From Rachycentron canadum (Eukaryota > Chordata > Actinopteri > Carangiformes > Rachycentridae): a stretch of 64,000 nt of DNA. The stretch covers positions 13,859,457 to 13,923,456 of the forward strand of contig CM076662.1 in NCBI GenBank assembly GCA_038496675.1. The letters run 5' to 3'. Positions within the stretch are counted from its first letter, which is position 1, and the number at the start of each line of letters is the position of its first letter. Below the pieces are notes generated by a model. The model saw nothing but the letters and a program-made list of their open reading frames with translations. It made no database searches and was not told the origin of the DNA. Shown in pieces: positions 10,931 to 25,505 of this stretch. Position numbers and translations under genes: made by a program.

Positions 10931-13900
10931 CACATTCAGATCCAGTTGCCATGGACATGTATTGAGCTTTAGAATTTATAATGTGCCATGATCCAATGCT
11001 GATTATGAAAAATGCCTAAAAATAAAGGATTGTACACATACTCCCTGTCATGAGAAGCAGCTCTTGGAACATATGTACAGTGGACAGCATGGGAACACTT
11101 TAAAATATGGGAAACACTGATGTTAACACAGGAAGAGGCTGTACTTTTCCTCCTGCATCCTCTCAGTAAAATGTGTTCATATTGGCTTGGGAGAACTCAG
11201 AATGACTGACATGTGGAATGACAAACAGTGTGACAACATGGTGTGTGTGTGTGTGTGAACGGCCCTCGAGCCCAGAGTGCTGCACAGCTGCACATTGCCC
11301 GCTTGACTGTACCAGACACTGTGGCACGGCTTCAACAGTAACGCTGACCTCATGGGTCACAACCAGCACTGCCTCCTAACTGGAGGTAGTGAAACCATTG
11401 CTATTGGCTATAAATTAAGAGAGTGTAACACAAATAGGCTAAAGTCGTGTGGCAAATTTGGTGTGGGAATATGAGCTAAGGAGATAATAATCCCGTCTAT
11501 AAATGCAAGATAGTTTGCTTTAGCTTGATTCCCACCCTTGCTGTTTTTGTGACAAGCAATGGCCAACTAAATTGAATCCCAAAGGATAGTGGGGTTTCGT
11601 TTAATAGAGAGGCACTTGAGGGTCTGTCGCCACGATCTCAACAAGTGTGGCTGGCTGCTTCAATAGGAGCCTCTCATAAGGACACAAGAAAGGAAAGACC
11701 ACATTGTCGGTGGGGGCGGGTCTCCATTTTGTGTGAATTTGGTCATTTGTTGGCTGAGGTCAGCTCCTTAAGATTAGTGTTGGTGGTGGTGGTGTGTGTG
11801 TATGTGGTGGGGATGGGCTAAATTGTTAATCCATTGATTTAGCTGGAGTTAACACACTGGCCAGGGTCCAACAGAGACTTAAGTCACAATTGGAGTGGGG
11901 CAGATATATTGAGAGGAGTTGGTGGGAAAGTTGAAATGCCGCTTTTATTCGACAAAAAGGGGAATTTGAAGAGGAAATTGAAGCAACAGTCTGCGGTTGG
12001 TTTGCCAAAAAGCCCTTAACTACTGTCTACACTACACTTTGTGATTTGTTTTGGGTAATATTTTGAGATTGTAAAGCAAGAGAAATTCAGGGGAAATTTG
12101 GCATAAAAAAGAGCAGGCCCCATTGGCAGTATATTAGCATTTTTTAAGCTGACTTATTGAAAAGACGAATTGCACAAACAACTTAATCATGCCCAAAAAT
12201 CTTTAACAAATGTTCTCTTTGTAGCACACTGACAGAGCAGTATTTCCTTGGCAATGTAAACATGAGAAACATTGTCATCATGAATGAAAACAGTGATGAA
12301 TAATTTCATTTTAAAGATAATGGAACAAGGGGTGCATTGTCGAACACATTGACCTGTAGACAGATTCAGAGATTCTTGGAACGTGTCAAAACAGGACAGT
12401 GAACGCGTCAGCATCCAGGACAAAGAAACATTCCTTGTGTCAGTGATACTTTTGGTGTTTTTTCACGTCCGTGTTTTCAATTATGTTTGCAGTTCTTGTT
12501 GAGAGAGACAAGCAAGATTACCATGGAAAAAAAAACACTCATCATGCTAGACAGCTATTTACGGAGCTGCTGTGGCCTCGCAGGAATGGTCCTCCACCTT
12601 GACTTATTGAATTATGGCGAAGCTGTCGACAGGTTGAGCAACTGTCTCCTCTCTGTGTTTCCTTACATTCACTTTACTCAACACGGTGCTGCAGCTGTCA
12701 GTGGGCGCTCCATTCCTTGGCTGCAGCCAGCCAGGGTAGATGAGTGCACCTTGCAGTCTCAAATCACAGTGACCCGAGGTCGTGCTTGGTTCTGCTCCTT
12801 TAACACACACATAAGTCGAATGACACAAGGAGGTTCACCAAACATTTTGCACCGGTTGCCAACTGTGACGAAACGAAGCGTATAGATCAGCCACTGTCAC
12901 ACAATTTCTCCATATTGTTCTTATCTCATATGTTTTCCCCTGGACCACAGCTATTTCAGATCACACTAGGGCTGGAACAGTCATTATTTTCATTATCAGA
13001 TTGATCAATGGCCATTAGAATTTGCCTGATGTGATATTTTCAAGGATATTCCACAAAAAAAAGAAAAAAATCTCATCTGAGTAGCAGGAGGTAGCTAATT
13101 TGAGCTAGCAGATTTGAACATGTGTGGTGTTGGGGTACTCTTGCATCACAATGACTACTGACCTAAGCGGGTGCGTCATTCTTTATTTTCCTAGAGCAAT
13201 TTTTCAGACATAAGTGACAGTCTGGGATGTGAGACATGTTCATTTTCAACTGGAGTCCAGATTCTGCCACTTTTTCAAACATATTAAACATAGTGCTGAT
13301 GCTGCAAGGCATGGCTGCACCACCTACTGGTCCAGCCAAAAAATACTATTAATTATAAAACAGGTGTGTTTTCTGTAAAATGACCTATGACATTTGAGTT
13401 AAATGTACAGACCAGTCACATACTAGTATCAGTAATGTGTTGGCTCCTGCATAAGTGCACAGCTGTCTGCTGGGATCTTGCTGAGCTTTCCTTTCTTGAG
13501 CACTTTGTTGTTCCAGCTTTTGTTGTTCTAAAAACCAGTAAATCTCTTACACTGTGTTCCTTTAGAACTTTAATGCTTTTAAGGATCCTTTTTCATATTA
13601 CAGCATGTTTTAAGGCTTGAGTGTGCAGTTCTAGCTGACTTACGAGAACATTTGGGTGGCTAATACTGTGCACGGTATATTGTGTGTGCAAAAGCAGAAT
13701 GCATGCTGAGTTTAGTGGTTTTTAAAAACTGGAGGTCATTAAAATGGGAGCACGCAGCTCACAAATTGAGACCCTTTTAATTCATAGCCAGCTCCGATGC
13801 GCGACTACAGGGAATAATGACGTCACTGTGTGGCTGGCGAGAACCTAGCCTGTGGACTACATCCAGAGACATTGTAACCTTCGAGTGAAGCAGTATAGAG

Positions 13901-16010
13901 GTGTTCAATTCCATCCAGGTTGACGATGCCCCTGCAGAAAAGGCAAATTCATGCAAGCGGATCTGCCACCTTCCTGGCTTTCGCCTCTGAGCCCCAAACC
14001 ACACACCCAGGTATCAGTTAGTTATAAGTAAAGCTGAGCATGCCAGCACCCACAGAGCGAACTGAGGAGCGTGGACACTGCAGGGCAGGAGGGAAAGGTG
14101 TGGCAATCAGATGTTGTGCTGTTAACTGGGAATATCCGGCAGTGGAGGCTATTACAGATTAATGTACAGCAGGTGTTGGGTGTCTAGACTAGCAGAGAGA
14201 AGTATGCTCACTGGGTAATTGAAAGTGCAGGTGCATCTTGGGCTACTGCCAGCATGTGGGGCTGCTGTAATGTTTTTAGCTGCATGACATCTCACTTTTA
14301 GGGCCCAAACGATTACATAAAATGCCTCTGCGCTCTGATGAAAAACATGGTGCCTGAGGAATGCTTGTAAAACATCTCTCAGCCATTATGGACCTTTTGT
14401 TTCTTCTACATTGACAGCTATTAATGTAATTTCATAAGTTCAGTTTTTGGCTTGTTGGAGTGATATAAAATGACTTGGCAAGCTGTTTGGAACAAAACCC
14501 TCCTGACTTCGTCCTCTTAATCATAAAAACCTGGTGGGCTTGGCTTCCTCTGCTGAACAAGAGTGGCCTGGGCCAAGAAATACAATCAAATGTTCTTGAA
14601 AAAGTCAGTCATGGTGGGCAACACAGACAGGATAATGTCACCTGATATTCAGTGATATTGGGATAATAGCTTGATGTTACTCTCCCATACTAATGCTCTT
14701 TGCTGCAGTAAAGAGTATTGAGTGCTGACACATGGCAAAATATCTATTTTGAGTTTATAACTTCATAAATTGATTCACATATTTGCTTTTTAGATTAAAG
14801 TGACAATTATCAATAATACTTGACATTCAATGTATGCATGACTACATGAAAAACACATTTGTCAAATCTGTTTTTTTTAAGTTTTTGTTAAGAGGGACAA
14901 TAAAGTCTGATATTTGCATACATTTCAATTGGTCAATAGATCAACAAGTGAGCTATATCTGATGTGTGTTAAATTTACTGTTGCTGTAACTGTGACGCCT
15001 GTTTTATTCTCTGACCTGTATGGCTGTTCCTGGCTCAAGGCCCTCACTGGCTATCAGTCTTCAGGGCTAAGAGGATAATGTGTTAGCTGATATCTTAACT
15101 CAGTGTGGTGCTGAAATGGGAAAAGGGGGACTTGAGAGGAGGTAATGATGGACCACTTTGGTTTCTCCTGAGAATTCAGGCCCAATCTCAGAGGGTATGG
15201 TTTATACACAGAGGCAAACATGGTGGTTTTCTGCACTCTGATATTGGTTGTATCATATCTATCATCATATCTGCTGGTTCAAATGCAACAGACCTTTTCC
15301 AAAGTTTTTTTTTTGTCTGTTTTCTTTGTGCCATCATATCATGAGGAAAAGAAAATGCTGTAAATTGAGACGTATTGCTTGTTTTAGGCTTCAGACATAA
15401 ATTGTCCACATTTTTATGGCTGAGATGAGACCATGACTTTGAAACATGACTTCACTCCGTCCTGCAGGGTGAAATGAGTGTGTGAAATGTGTGCCAGGTG
15501 AGGGTCCTCTTTCTCTCCTCACACTGAGCCTCTCCAGTCATGGATCACAGAGCTGGAGAAGCAGCTAATAGCTCTCTCTAGCTGGGCCTGTGCTAAATAC
15601 TCCCTCCACTAAAATTATTCCTCTGGGAATCAATGGGCCCATTCTTTTGTGAGCTGTAGTTTGCTTGATGGTCCCAACCTCAATGTGAAACATTAGACAG
15701 CAATGGGGAAAACATAAAACATAATACTTGTGTGACCAGCTTGTCATTGGCTCTTCTGTGGCTGTGTTAAGAATTTTGCCCAAGATAGTAGATTCAGTGA
15801 GGGTAACAGGCCCTGTGTAGTACGAATCCCAGCACTGATACACAGCAAAGGAGGGGCTTTTGATGGGTATCACTGTAAATATTTGGGTGCCTTTTTCACA
15901 CGAATACAAACATGCAACATTTAAGACCAAAATTAGTTTTCACTTTCCAAGTGAAATCACAACATTTAGAAGATGAATTGTCACAAATATTTTCACAGAC
16001 CTTTGCAGAT
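10931..16010. other. intergenic, no gene recognised
   Basis: There is no convincing coding sequence. It contains a short GT run (about 11241-11258), a fragment of another dispersed repeat at 12967-13015, and unrelated short open frames, the longest about 130 codons at 12487-12885, with no recognisable motif and no splice support. Confidence 0.55.
12967..13015 (+). mobile_element. short fragment of a dispersed teleost repeat ('gggctg...attattttcattatc')
   Basis: CTAGGGCTGGAACAG followed by TCATTATTTTCATTATCAG and GATTGATCAATGG matches the start of a very common teleost repeat (GGGCTGCAACTAACGATTATTTTCATTATCGATTAAT type, from memory). Only about 50 bp is recognisable and it has decayed. Confidence 0.55.
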
Positions 16011-16356
16011 CCTGGAGGATAAATGCTGATGACTTTGGTGCTTCTGAGTGTTTCTTTCTAGAGCCTCCATGACAATTTATATTTATTGTTTTGAGTGAAA
16101 TGTCTCAACCTCTATTTGATGGATTGAGGTCAGGTCATGTGTCTAATACTTTGATTTATCACAAATTTGTTCTCATTCACTCGGCTGTACTTACTTTGAG
16201 TTAATGTTGGCATGCTAATGCAGAGCTAAGGTAATAAATGTTATACCTAATAAACTTATGCACGTTAGCATCGTCACTGTCAGCATTTTGATGTTAGCAT
16301 TTAGCCCAAAGCACCAGTGTACCTCTATATAACCTCACAGAGCTGCTAGCATTGCT
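16011..16356 (-). mobile_element. unclassified percomorph dispersed repeat, copy 1
   Basis: Read on the minus strand it contains GCTAGCAGCTCTGTGAGG, GGGCTAAATGCTAACATC, GAGACATTTCACTCAAAAC and CACCAAAGTCATCAGC, in the order of a repeat that I know to be abundant in percomorph fishes. It is non-coding and of unknown class. A second copy in the opposite orientation lies at 25210-25505. The two share the block CnnCAAAGTCnTnnnnnTTnATCCTC. Both copies have decayed. Confidence 0.7.
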
Positions 16357-19300
16357 TTAGGATTACAGTCTTGCTGAAATAGATTGAGTTCAGTTCCTGA
16401 AACACACCCATTTGGGTTAATTTTATAACAGAATCAGTTTCCCTTTTTTGCATTGTGGTCAGAGCCAGCACCTTGAGATCAGGGATCAAAGATGAACCAC
16501 AGTCTTTCCGTCTGCATCCCCTTTTTTGATTGAGCTCCACAAAAATGTCTAACATCCAAAATGGAGCAAAGCATTTAGTGGAAAAACAAACATCTCTATT
16601 TCAGCCCTTTATAATCCTCATCGTGTTTTCACTTGAAGTCATTTTTAATCTTCCAGTAATTGTTCTTTCAGTCAACCACAGGCATCACTACCCTTCACCC
16701 AGAGAGTTTAGCCTAGCCCTTGACCACAACATCTCCGCTGTCTCGCCACAGAAACCTGGTATTGAACACTTACTCACCCACAGTTCACAAATGCCAGCAT
16801 TTCTAGGGTCTTTGCTTCCCAAATCAATTATCTCAGATCTGCTCAGACTTTCCCAGCTGATGACGGGAGCCTTCTTTTTACTGAGAGACTCCAAAAACAC
16901 GAGATCATATTCTAAGAAAATGTCAGCAACTAAGTTAAAAGCTTCAACGAATCCACAAATTGCTTATTAAATATAAAGAAATGCCCGGTGATGTAACAGC
17001 AAAAATCAGGCATTTATATTATCTCAGGAGAATGCATAACTCACGCGGAGTGGCACAGTACAAATTAAGCAGATTTAGACTCAAGTGTTCACGGCAGACC
17101 AGCAGAGTAAAGTACCCAAATCAGCTTAATGTGGCTAAGCCTAAATATTTATAAAATCAGTTGTAATGGGCTTCTCCCCTGGCAGTACCATCCTCTCCAG
17201 TGTCACTGTGGATATAAGCTGGAAAATTGTGACTTTTGATGTCAAAAGTGAGCCTCTATTAATCAAAGTTTTTTTTTTTTTTTTTAATGGAAATGATAAA
17301 TGCGGTGCTTTTAACGGACCACTTGTCCACAGATACTGGGCATGGAAACCCACTTAAAACTGTTATTTATTGTTTTTGGTCATAATAAGTGTCTAAATGT
17401 AGTCTGGATCTGCCTTGTATCCATAATGTTCTCCTGCCCACGCCAGACCTCTGCTCAGCTTGTCTGTTTGGTTACTATTACTGAGCCTTTGTTTGTACTT
17501 CAATGGAAGCTGATATGAGTTGTAAGAGGAGCTTGTTGCTACAAGAGTCTCTGCAAAGGTCAAACATGGTGGTTTGTTTTTTCTAGGATTCCTTAGGGAC
17601 ACAGAGTGAATAACTTTAAGGCTTTTTACCTGTAGGCAATAAGGAGCAATAGCACCCCTGCCAGTTGGTCAATTAGAGACAAACATGTCTTTATGGACCT
17701 GCCAGATTGGGAAGTGTAAACATTTCATAACAATGACTAAAATGGAGGAGGAGAAAGAAATGAGAGTAAGGAGAAGTGGCCCGATCTTTATCTTCAGACT
17801 TTTATCACCACTTATGTTCCAATATGAAACAATAGTAGGCTCAAGCTTTACTTTACAGTCAGACTGAAATTATAATTAATGCTTGCTGTCAGTCAGTACA
17901 TTTTACTCTAGCAGGACACAACTGTGAGTTTTGCCATTTGCCATCACAACAACTGCACACGTGAAAGAGAGACAGCTGGTGCTAGCTGGAAAGCCTCCTC
18001 TGTATAATAAGGGCCGGACAGCACTGAATACAAACGGGATTGATTACCTATATGATTAATAACTATGCCAACTAGCTTTTGACTTCCGTATAGGGGCTAG
18101 TAGCCTAGTTTACTAATTTCCCCCTTGCAAACTAAACAGCAGAAAAGGTTATCTCAAATGTTCAATATTGTAAAGGACTAGTTTGTTTGAATGGCCTAGG
18201 ATGGGCTCTAGTTTGTTGGTGACAGTATGTATACTAGCAAAGCCCTCAAAAGCCAGTCAGCTGTTGCTATGGACAGCACTTTCACAGACATAAAACTTTG
18301 TGTAAACATCCAAAAGCAGGTTTTGTTTTGAAAAAAAAAAAAAAAGCACATTAGCTGCGACAACATTATGTTTCCTATACACTTTAAATGACCTTATTAA
18401 AAAATAGTAACTTGTGTAATTTATTTATTCCTAAAGTTCTTGTTCACAGAGCAATGAGGGGAGTCGTCATACCACAGAAGTGAACTGGTGTCAATGTGAT
18501 TATTATATTCTCTAGTAGCCACACCACAAGTTGGCCTTATACCTCATATCAACCATCATCAAATAGAGTCATTATTTCATCTGAGCTGTAGGATGGCAAA
18601 AGCCAAAAACAATACCATTTCCTTATTATCCTGAGTGGTTCAATAAGCGTGTGTTGCATGGGATGTGACTTATTTGTCAGTCACGTCAGGCCTGAGAGAG
18701 ATGAGAAATACATGGGGAATGTTAAGTGCAGTGTATCAGAAAACATCAAAGTATGCACCTTAGCCGCGGGGAGCACGTAAAATTAATGATCCAGATTGAC
18801 CTCTGCACAAAACAAAGAGAGGAGAGAATGGGCTACTGTATGAAAGGGGTCACAGTTTAAGTTCCTGTGTGTTTTACGGTCTGTTGAACCATTATGTTTC
18901 ACCTATTTAAAAATGGCTGGGCCTTACATCCTTTATGTGGCGTCAGCTTGAGACAAATCTGGGCACCTGCCAAGAAAATGGAAACAGCTAATGATTAAAT
19001 GACATGTTGCAAATCCATTTACTAGAAACATACTTTATTATATCTATATATGAACCTATGTTTGTGTATAAAAATGTTAATTCTTAAACAATGACATTAC
19101 AATAATTAAATTAGTTTTTAAATTAGTTTTTAAAGCTGCTACCAGGTGAAATCCTTGTAGGATTGCAGGGTAGGAATTTCTATAGTTTTAAGTTTGCCTG
19201 ATCTAAAAGCTTGTTTGAGCCTCTTTTAGTGACTCCACATGCTTGCTTTCAGTGATATTTAGGGGAGTGAGCTCACTCTCTGATATAGTTTCCACCACAG

Positions 19301-22300
19301 TGTAATGTAATGTGTACCACAAATATTCCAGAATAGCACCTCCCATATCAATGTAAGTGTACACCTGGCAACCTACCATATACATTTTCTGAGAAAGAGA
19401 AATGATTTATGTTAGTGAGCCTTTTTTGTGTTTCTCAGCAACAAATGTTTGGACCATTTGTAAATGCACTGAAGCAATCGTAATCTGGAAACCATCCAAA
19501 TCCCACCAGCTGGCCAGATGCTTCTGTGGTGCCTGAGCGCTGCACATGTCCATGGTGACAACCTCTGCCCACCAAGCAAGATAGAAAAGCCTGAAAAGCA
19601 GCTTCCTGGGGGAGCTGTAGTGCCACTGGCGCCTGCATGAGTGTGATATAAATCCTAGCTGCTTTGAAAATAATTAGCACAGGGATCAAGGATAGTAGGG
19701 CAGTCTCCCTGGCTGGGCGCTGAAGAGGAGACAGGTGCCACCAGTGCTGTGGCCTAAGCCACTGGAGCTACACCCTTGTAGCACAGAGCAGGCCCAGGCT
19801 GGGAGAAAGAATGCCAACATTGATTAGACAAAAGAAAGAACCCCACCGGTCAGGGAGCTCTTGTTCCTTTTTTGTGCTCCAGCAGCACAGTTTAGGACTG
19901 TGGGAGGCTGCTGGGTGTGGGATTTATATGGGTCTTGGAAGACAAAGCGGCAGGAGAATTAGGACTGAGGGGTGGGATGTTTGTGTCCACCCCTATGACC
20001 TGACCATTGAACTGACCCCCTGGTATGATGAAAGCTATGTTTTTATTTGGCCAATATCTACAGACAGCAGTGGAGTCCAATGCAAATAGATGATGAGGAG
20101 ATTGGAGGAATGGAAGACTTTCCAAATAACAAAGTAAAAACCTGAGTTCAGGGCTGAGATGGGGATAACTAAAAAGTGTTAGGAAAACACAAAGAACACA
20201 CCAGGAAGCCAGACAACTGTATTTTCTATTAACACAATTCACTATGGAGATGTCACCCAAGGCCTCAGTATGCTTGAAACAAAGTGGCCCACTTCCTGTG
20301 ATTAGCAGTGTGTCCTCTTCTTATATTCTTCAGACAACTACTGTCAAATGTTCTGCATAAAATTGAGTAAAACACCAAAAATTCCTTTGAGGAAAAATTG
20401 TCCACAAGCGTGTGTCATATATATTCATGTCTCCTTTCTTTGTATAATTAATGTGTTGAGACCACAAACACATGCATAAGACACTTCTCTTGCTGAGAAA
20501 TCAGGAAGGCAGCGTGATGTCGCTTCTTGCCTCGGAAAAATCAGATGCATAGGCATATCTGACCCTTAATTCTCTTAATGTTTAAATGCTCAGAGCCAAG
20601 TATATGATTTCAACTGAGCTCAAATTATTGACAGATTGTGATAATTGATACAAACATTTTATTGAAAGGGAATTAGTTCAGTGCTGCACTTAAACTGGAT
20701 TGGGTAAATTCCCAGACGTGCTGTGTCGTTCTCATCTTTGATGTGTTATTATGGATTTCCTGATTGATTTATGACATCTATCAATTCAGTGTTTCCTAAG
20801 ACTGAGATGTTTTGAAGGAATCAGCACCACAAATGTGAGCTCAAGTGACCACGTCTCCCCAGTTTGGTTCCGACTTGTAACAGAGCTTCCCATGTCTGCT
20901 TACCCTCATGGAAATTCCTTTTCCCTCACAGCTTCACAGTACGTGCTGAGACTGTCAGTCATTGTCCAGACAGATGACACAAGACCATCATTTTCCACTT
21001 TCAAGAAGCATGGGGATCCCTGGTTGTGGTCACCCGGAGGACAGGAAAAGGAAAAACAGGAAAAGAGGCAGTTCCCTCAACTAAGAGAAGGCGCCCAGGT
21101 TGGAGCTGGGGATTCCCTCACTGATCTGACTGGCGGTGTTCAGTGTTGGAGAACCAGACAGCTGAGACGTTCCCATGTCATATTTTCTATTGTCTCTTGC
21201 TCTTGGGTCAGGGATTCTCTTTCTGTCCCATGTTGGCGGGGATACTGCTGCTGCCAGAGTTACTGTGGTTGGGAGGCTTGCAGAATGAGCTGTGAGACAG
21301 CTGTCTTTTAAGTGGAGAAGCTGGGTTCAAGCCCTGGTTTTGGAAAACATCCACCCTGCTGCAGAGTCCTTGAGGATGACACCTAATCCTCTGTTGCTGA
21401 CTCTGCACGTTGACCTTTTGGTGAAAAGGCACAAGAACAAAAAAAACTGAGGAGCCTAAGTTTTGAATTTGTTGATTTGTATGACTCACACCTGGTTACT
21501 GTAAGGCTTACTAACATTCATAGCAGTAGAAAGTTAATTCTAAACTACATTTGCACAAGGATTGTAACTAGGTATAATTTTGAGGCACTTTCATTTTATT
21601 CTACTTATTTATCTACTTAATATCATAATTTATTCACTTGTCAGCCTGACCTCAATTTATAAAATCTGATGCATTCCTACAGGTTGAAAAGACAGCATAT
21701 TCAGTACAGTAGTTAAAATTAGCTCCACCTTGACCACAAAATTACCTTTTGCATTGCAAACACTTTTAGTTTTAAAAAATTAAGTACATTTTTTTTTTTT
21801 TTTGGTATAATTTTGAATTTGAAGTTTTTTTTTACTTTAATAGAGTATTTCAAACAGTGTGGTACGGCTACTTTTACTTCATTTATATTCAGTTAATAAC
21901 AAAATAATGACAAGTTAGTGTATTGTAACATCCTGTCCACTGTAGTCTGTGTCACTTTTGTGCATGATATAAAGTTTAATTTCTCAGATAACTTGTATGT
22001 GTAACAAGACCCAGGAGGTTTTATTTAGCCTGTGGAGGTGACATCAGTCACAGGGATGTGAAAGGTATTTCAGTGCCTTCTGCCAACAGGCTCATACTTT
22101 TGATGTCATCAGAGTTGACTTATACCTTACTCCTGGTCTGCAAAGCTGCTGCAGGTAGCTTGACACGGGCCTAACTGAGTTATGGCATACGGAGATGAGC
22201 AGGAACAATGAAACTGATGATGATCAAGCTCGACATTTCTTTAACTCATGCTCCAATATTTAGTCAATGACTCTGGGCTGATGACCACAGGTCTGTTCCT

Positions 22301-25209
22301 ATTATAACCCAGAAAAAAAAGAAAACTCACACACTTGCTTGCTAAGTGTCAAGTAAAATTATGACTGCCTTGGTTTATGCCAAGAAGCAGTCTTTGCCAG
22401 ACTGTCTCAATAACAGAATAGCAGCACCTGGCATATCATTGTTACATGCATGTGCCAAACACACTTTTCTCTCATTAGCTGTTGAGGGATAGTAGTACAT
22501 TTTGTTTATTGAAATAGTGAGTTGGGATTTATTATTTCCTCTTTCAGAGGAAATGTGGACACTTATTAAACACCTCATACTCAGGACATTTGTGCAACAA
22601 CGAATAGAAGCCGGAAAAAGCAATAAAGAGGGGAACCCAGAGAAGAATGGGGGAAGTAAGTGTGCCAGGTTTTTGGGAAGTTTAATCTGGAGACAACACC
22701 CTGCACTTGTCAAAGGCTTTACCTAAGGTCATGAAGCAGACTTGATGAGGCGACAAACTGCTCAGGTATTCTCATGCTCAGCAGAAGCGCTGACTTCCAC
22801 GAGGCTCAGCCGCAGCAAAGTTTGGTCAACCGGACAGAGACACTGAGCCAAGGCGGAGATGACTGAGGAAGATAAATGTGCGTGTTTTCAAAAAACTGTA
22901 TTTATTGATTTTATTTTAAATGAATGCCAATATCCACATTGGATTTAGTGTCTGCTCTACTAGTCTGAGGAGCAGTCATGGGAAAATCTGAGCTTTATAC
23001 AAATAATTAGCACTGAGGATAAAATCGGATACATTTTGAGCAGACATTCATTTCCAGTTTTAAAAAATACTTCTGTAAAAGTAACACAGTGATTGTTTGC
23101 CCAATTGGTCCATGACCACAATTTGTCAGTACAAATCATATGACTGAGATGCTTCCTTTCAAAATAGTGTTTAAGGAACCACTGAAATATGAAAATCAGC
23201 CCTTATTTTCAAATTAAAGGGCAGCACGTTTACAGTCCACATTACAGAGATTCCTGATCAATTTGAAGCTTTCATGTTATTTTATATCATTGCAACCACA
23301 GATGTTTAATTTTTTGGTTGTTTAAAGTGCTCCAGGCTTAGCATAATGATTGAACATTGTGTGTACTGGAAGGGTTCCACATTTTTATATTGTGGGATAT
23401 CTGCAGTAGCAGCCTTTTACTGGTTTCCCTCAGTGAATTTAAGAGTAGGAAAGAGGATGGCTGTTAACTTTGTGTATGTACTGACATCAGCCACTGACCA
23501 ACGCTGTTGAATAGACATCAAAAACATGCACTTAGTCAAACTGCACACTCCCTTTTTCCCACATCCCATCCCAGAGCCCTTTATGTTGTCCACACAATGG
23601 AAATCCAAACACACAAGAAAGATTTTTCCATGCAAATGTGAAATCCATACAGGAAAAAGAAAAATATGCAGTCCGAGATTCACCATGCGCCCAAAGAAAA
23701 CAACACTCTGTAAAGTGCTTGCGCCGCCAGCCTGACAACCTCCTGCCTTTCAATTATGCTGCCAGCAGTATATCAACTTGACAAATACTGAAGGATGTGA
23801 CCTCTTGATCTAAGCTGAACCCAAGTTTAAAAACCATGGTCAGTGTGAGCTGACGAACAAAACGGTATCTCCAAAAAAAAAAAAAGAAAAAAAGAGAGTT
23901 AGGTAATCACAGCTACATTCAGTAGCTCCAATCAAATGGATAAAGGATAAAGAACATTTTCTACTTCTCTTCTTAAATATTACTTAGTTGAAATCTGACG
24001 TAAACTCTGCTCTCATAGTGAATTAGATGTCGGGAAGGCCATCTGTAATTACATTCAATCACAGGGTGGGTCAGTGTTTGGATTAGCTCCACTTGTATCA
24101 GTTTGTAGATAATATGGACTTGTGTGGCATCTAACTGTTGTCTCTTATGAGTCCAAAAAACCTAAACAATCACCTGCCTTTTTACAGATGATATACGATA
24201 GCTCTCAGTACGGTGCTGTCCTACATTTCTACTTCATGTGGTGCAGAATTGTTTGTTTTTTGTTTTTGATGTTTTTCATTTAACATTTGAGGTAAACACT
24301 GGGCAGCAGATAGCATCGGTGGTCCCAGTGGGCAGGGGACAGGCTGTGGGAAAGTATATAAAAGTGGCACTGAAATGATGATCACTCTTCAGATGGGACT
24401 CTAATTGTTGCTGTCAGATCACCTCCTCCCAGTCTTAGAGACACTGTCGTCGGAAACACGCAGATGCTGTTAACAATCGTCTGCTGATGCGCGCTGCGGT
24501 CCCTCAGCTCCAGAGGTTACAAAGCTGCCTGGCTTTGGTACAGCACTGGTGCGCTGACAAGCCAGATGTGTCACACTTAGTTCTCTGGCACAGTAAGTAA
24601 CATGTGCACATGTCTCAGCCCACAAGTAGATGCAGACAGATAAATGTGGCTGTGTTGAGGAGAAACTCAGGATCAAAAAGATAAGAAGTTCTGACTTGAT
24701 TTACAAATGTGTACAGTTATTATCTGTTGCCAAACATGTGCATCTGTGCATATTTGCTCATGTACGTTTCTATTTCTCAAGCTGAAAGTTGCACTGATGT
24801 GTTTTTTTCTATGCAAAGTTCTTCCTTTAATGGACTATACACATGACTGATTCAAGTACTTTAAAAAAAAAAAAAAAAAAGCTATTCTTGCTTTTGCTGT
24901 TTGTTTGATCAGTAGCATAAGAGGAAATTAAATGCTTACATGAATGCTGGTAGCTGTTATGTTTATTCATGCAAAATCACTGTAACATACCACACTTGCA
25001 GTCTGTGATGCACAAGAGGATTTCTTGTATCTATACAAGCTGAAAAAAGAGCTGGTGTTGTGGTGAGAAAATAATGAAAATGAAATATGTTTAAAAAGAA
25101 ATGATGGATTGATAATTGCTACTAAACCTTTATATCAGACTGTTTTACTAACCCAAAAGCAAATTTCCTTCAAATATATGAACTAATGAAGGTGGTTTTA
25201 GCAAAAAGC
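16357..25209. other. intergenic, no gene recognised
   Basis: AT-rich sequence with scattered poly-A/T (for example 17271-17285, 18333-18346, 21791-21803). The longest open frames (16530-16970 and 20835-21311) have no family motif, and the second has no ATG at its start. Nothing here could be assigned to a gene. Confidence 0.55.
24863..24880. repeat. poly-A tract (18 nt)
   Basis: A perfect run of 18 A with no recognisable retroelement body beside it. Confidence 0.9.
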
Positions 25210-25505
25210 ATCCGCACGCTAAAAGGCTCACATTGTCAAAGTTAACATGGTCATGTTTAAAGCGTCCAACATTTAAGTTAGTGTTTCATCATGCAAACAT
25301 TGTGGATCAACATTAAAACGCAAAGTGCAGTTGACATGTGAAAATTTTGACCTGATGGCGGAGCAAGTGGAGAATCCAAGGAATCATCAAAGTCCTTACA
25401 ATTCATCCTCTGGGGGACATGAATGTCTGCAAATATAACCATCCAATAACTGCTCAAGTATTTGAGTTTGATCCAAAGTGGCAAACCAATAGACCTACAC
25501 TGGAG
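25210..25505 (+). mobile_element. unclassified percomorph dispersed repeat, copy 2
   Basis: It contains GAAAATTTTGACCTGATGG, ATCATCAAAGTCCTTACAAT, TTCATCCTCTGGGGGACATG and GATCCAAAGTGGCAAACC in the canonical order of the same repeat as 16011-16356, but in the opposite orientation. The usual GACC tandem tail is not clear, so the right end is approximate. Confidence 0.7.

Noticed and set aside
12487..12885. 132-codon open frame
   Set aside because: No recognised motif and no flanking splice signals; the length is within chance.
16530..16970. 146-codon open frame
   Set aside because: No known family; it is adjacent to a dispersed repeat and its composition looks random.
20835..21311. 158-codon open frame
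   Set aside because: It begins with GTG, has no ATG start, and shows no domain.
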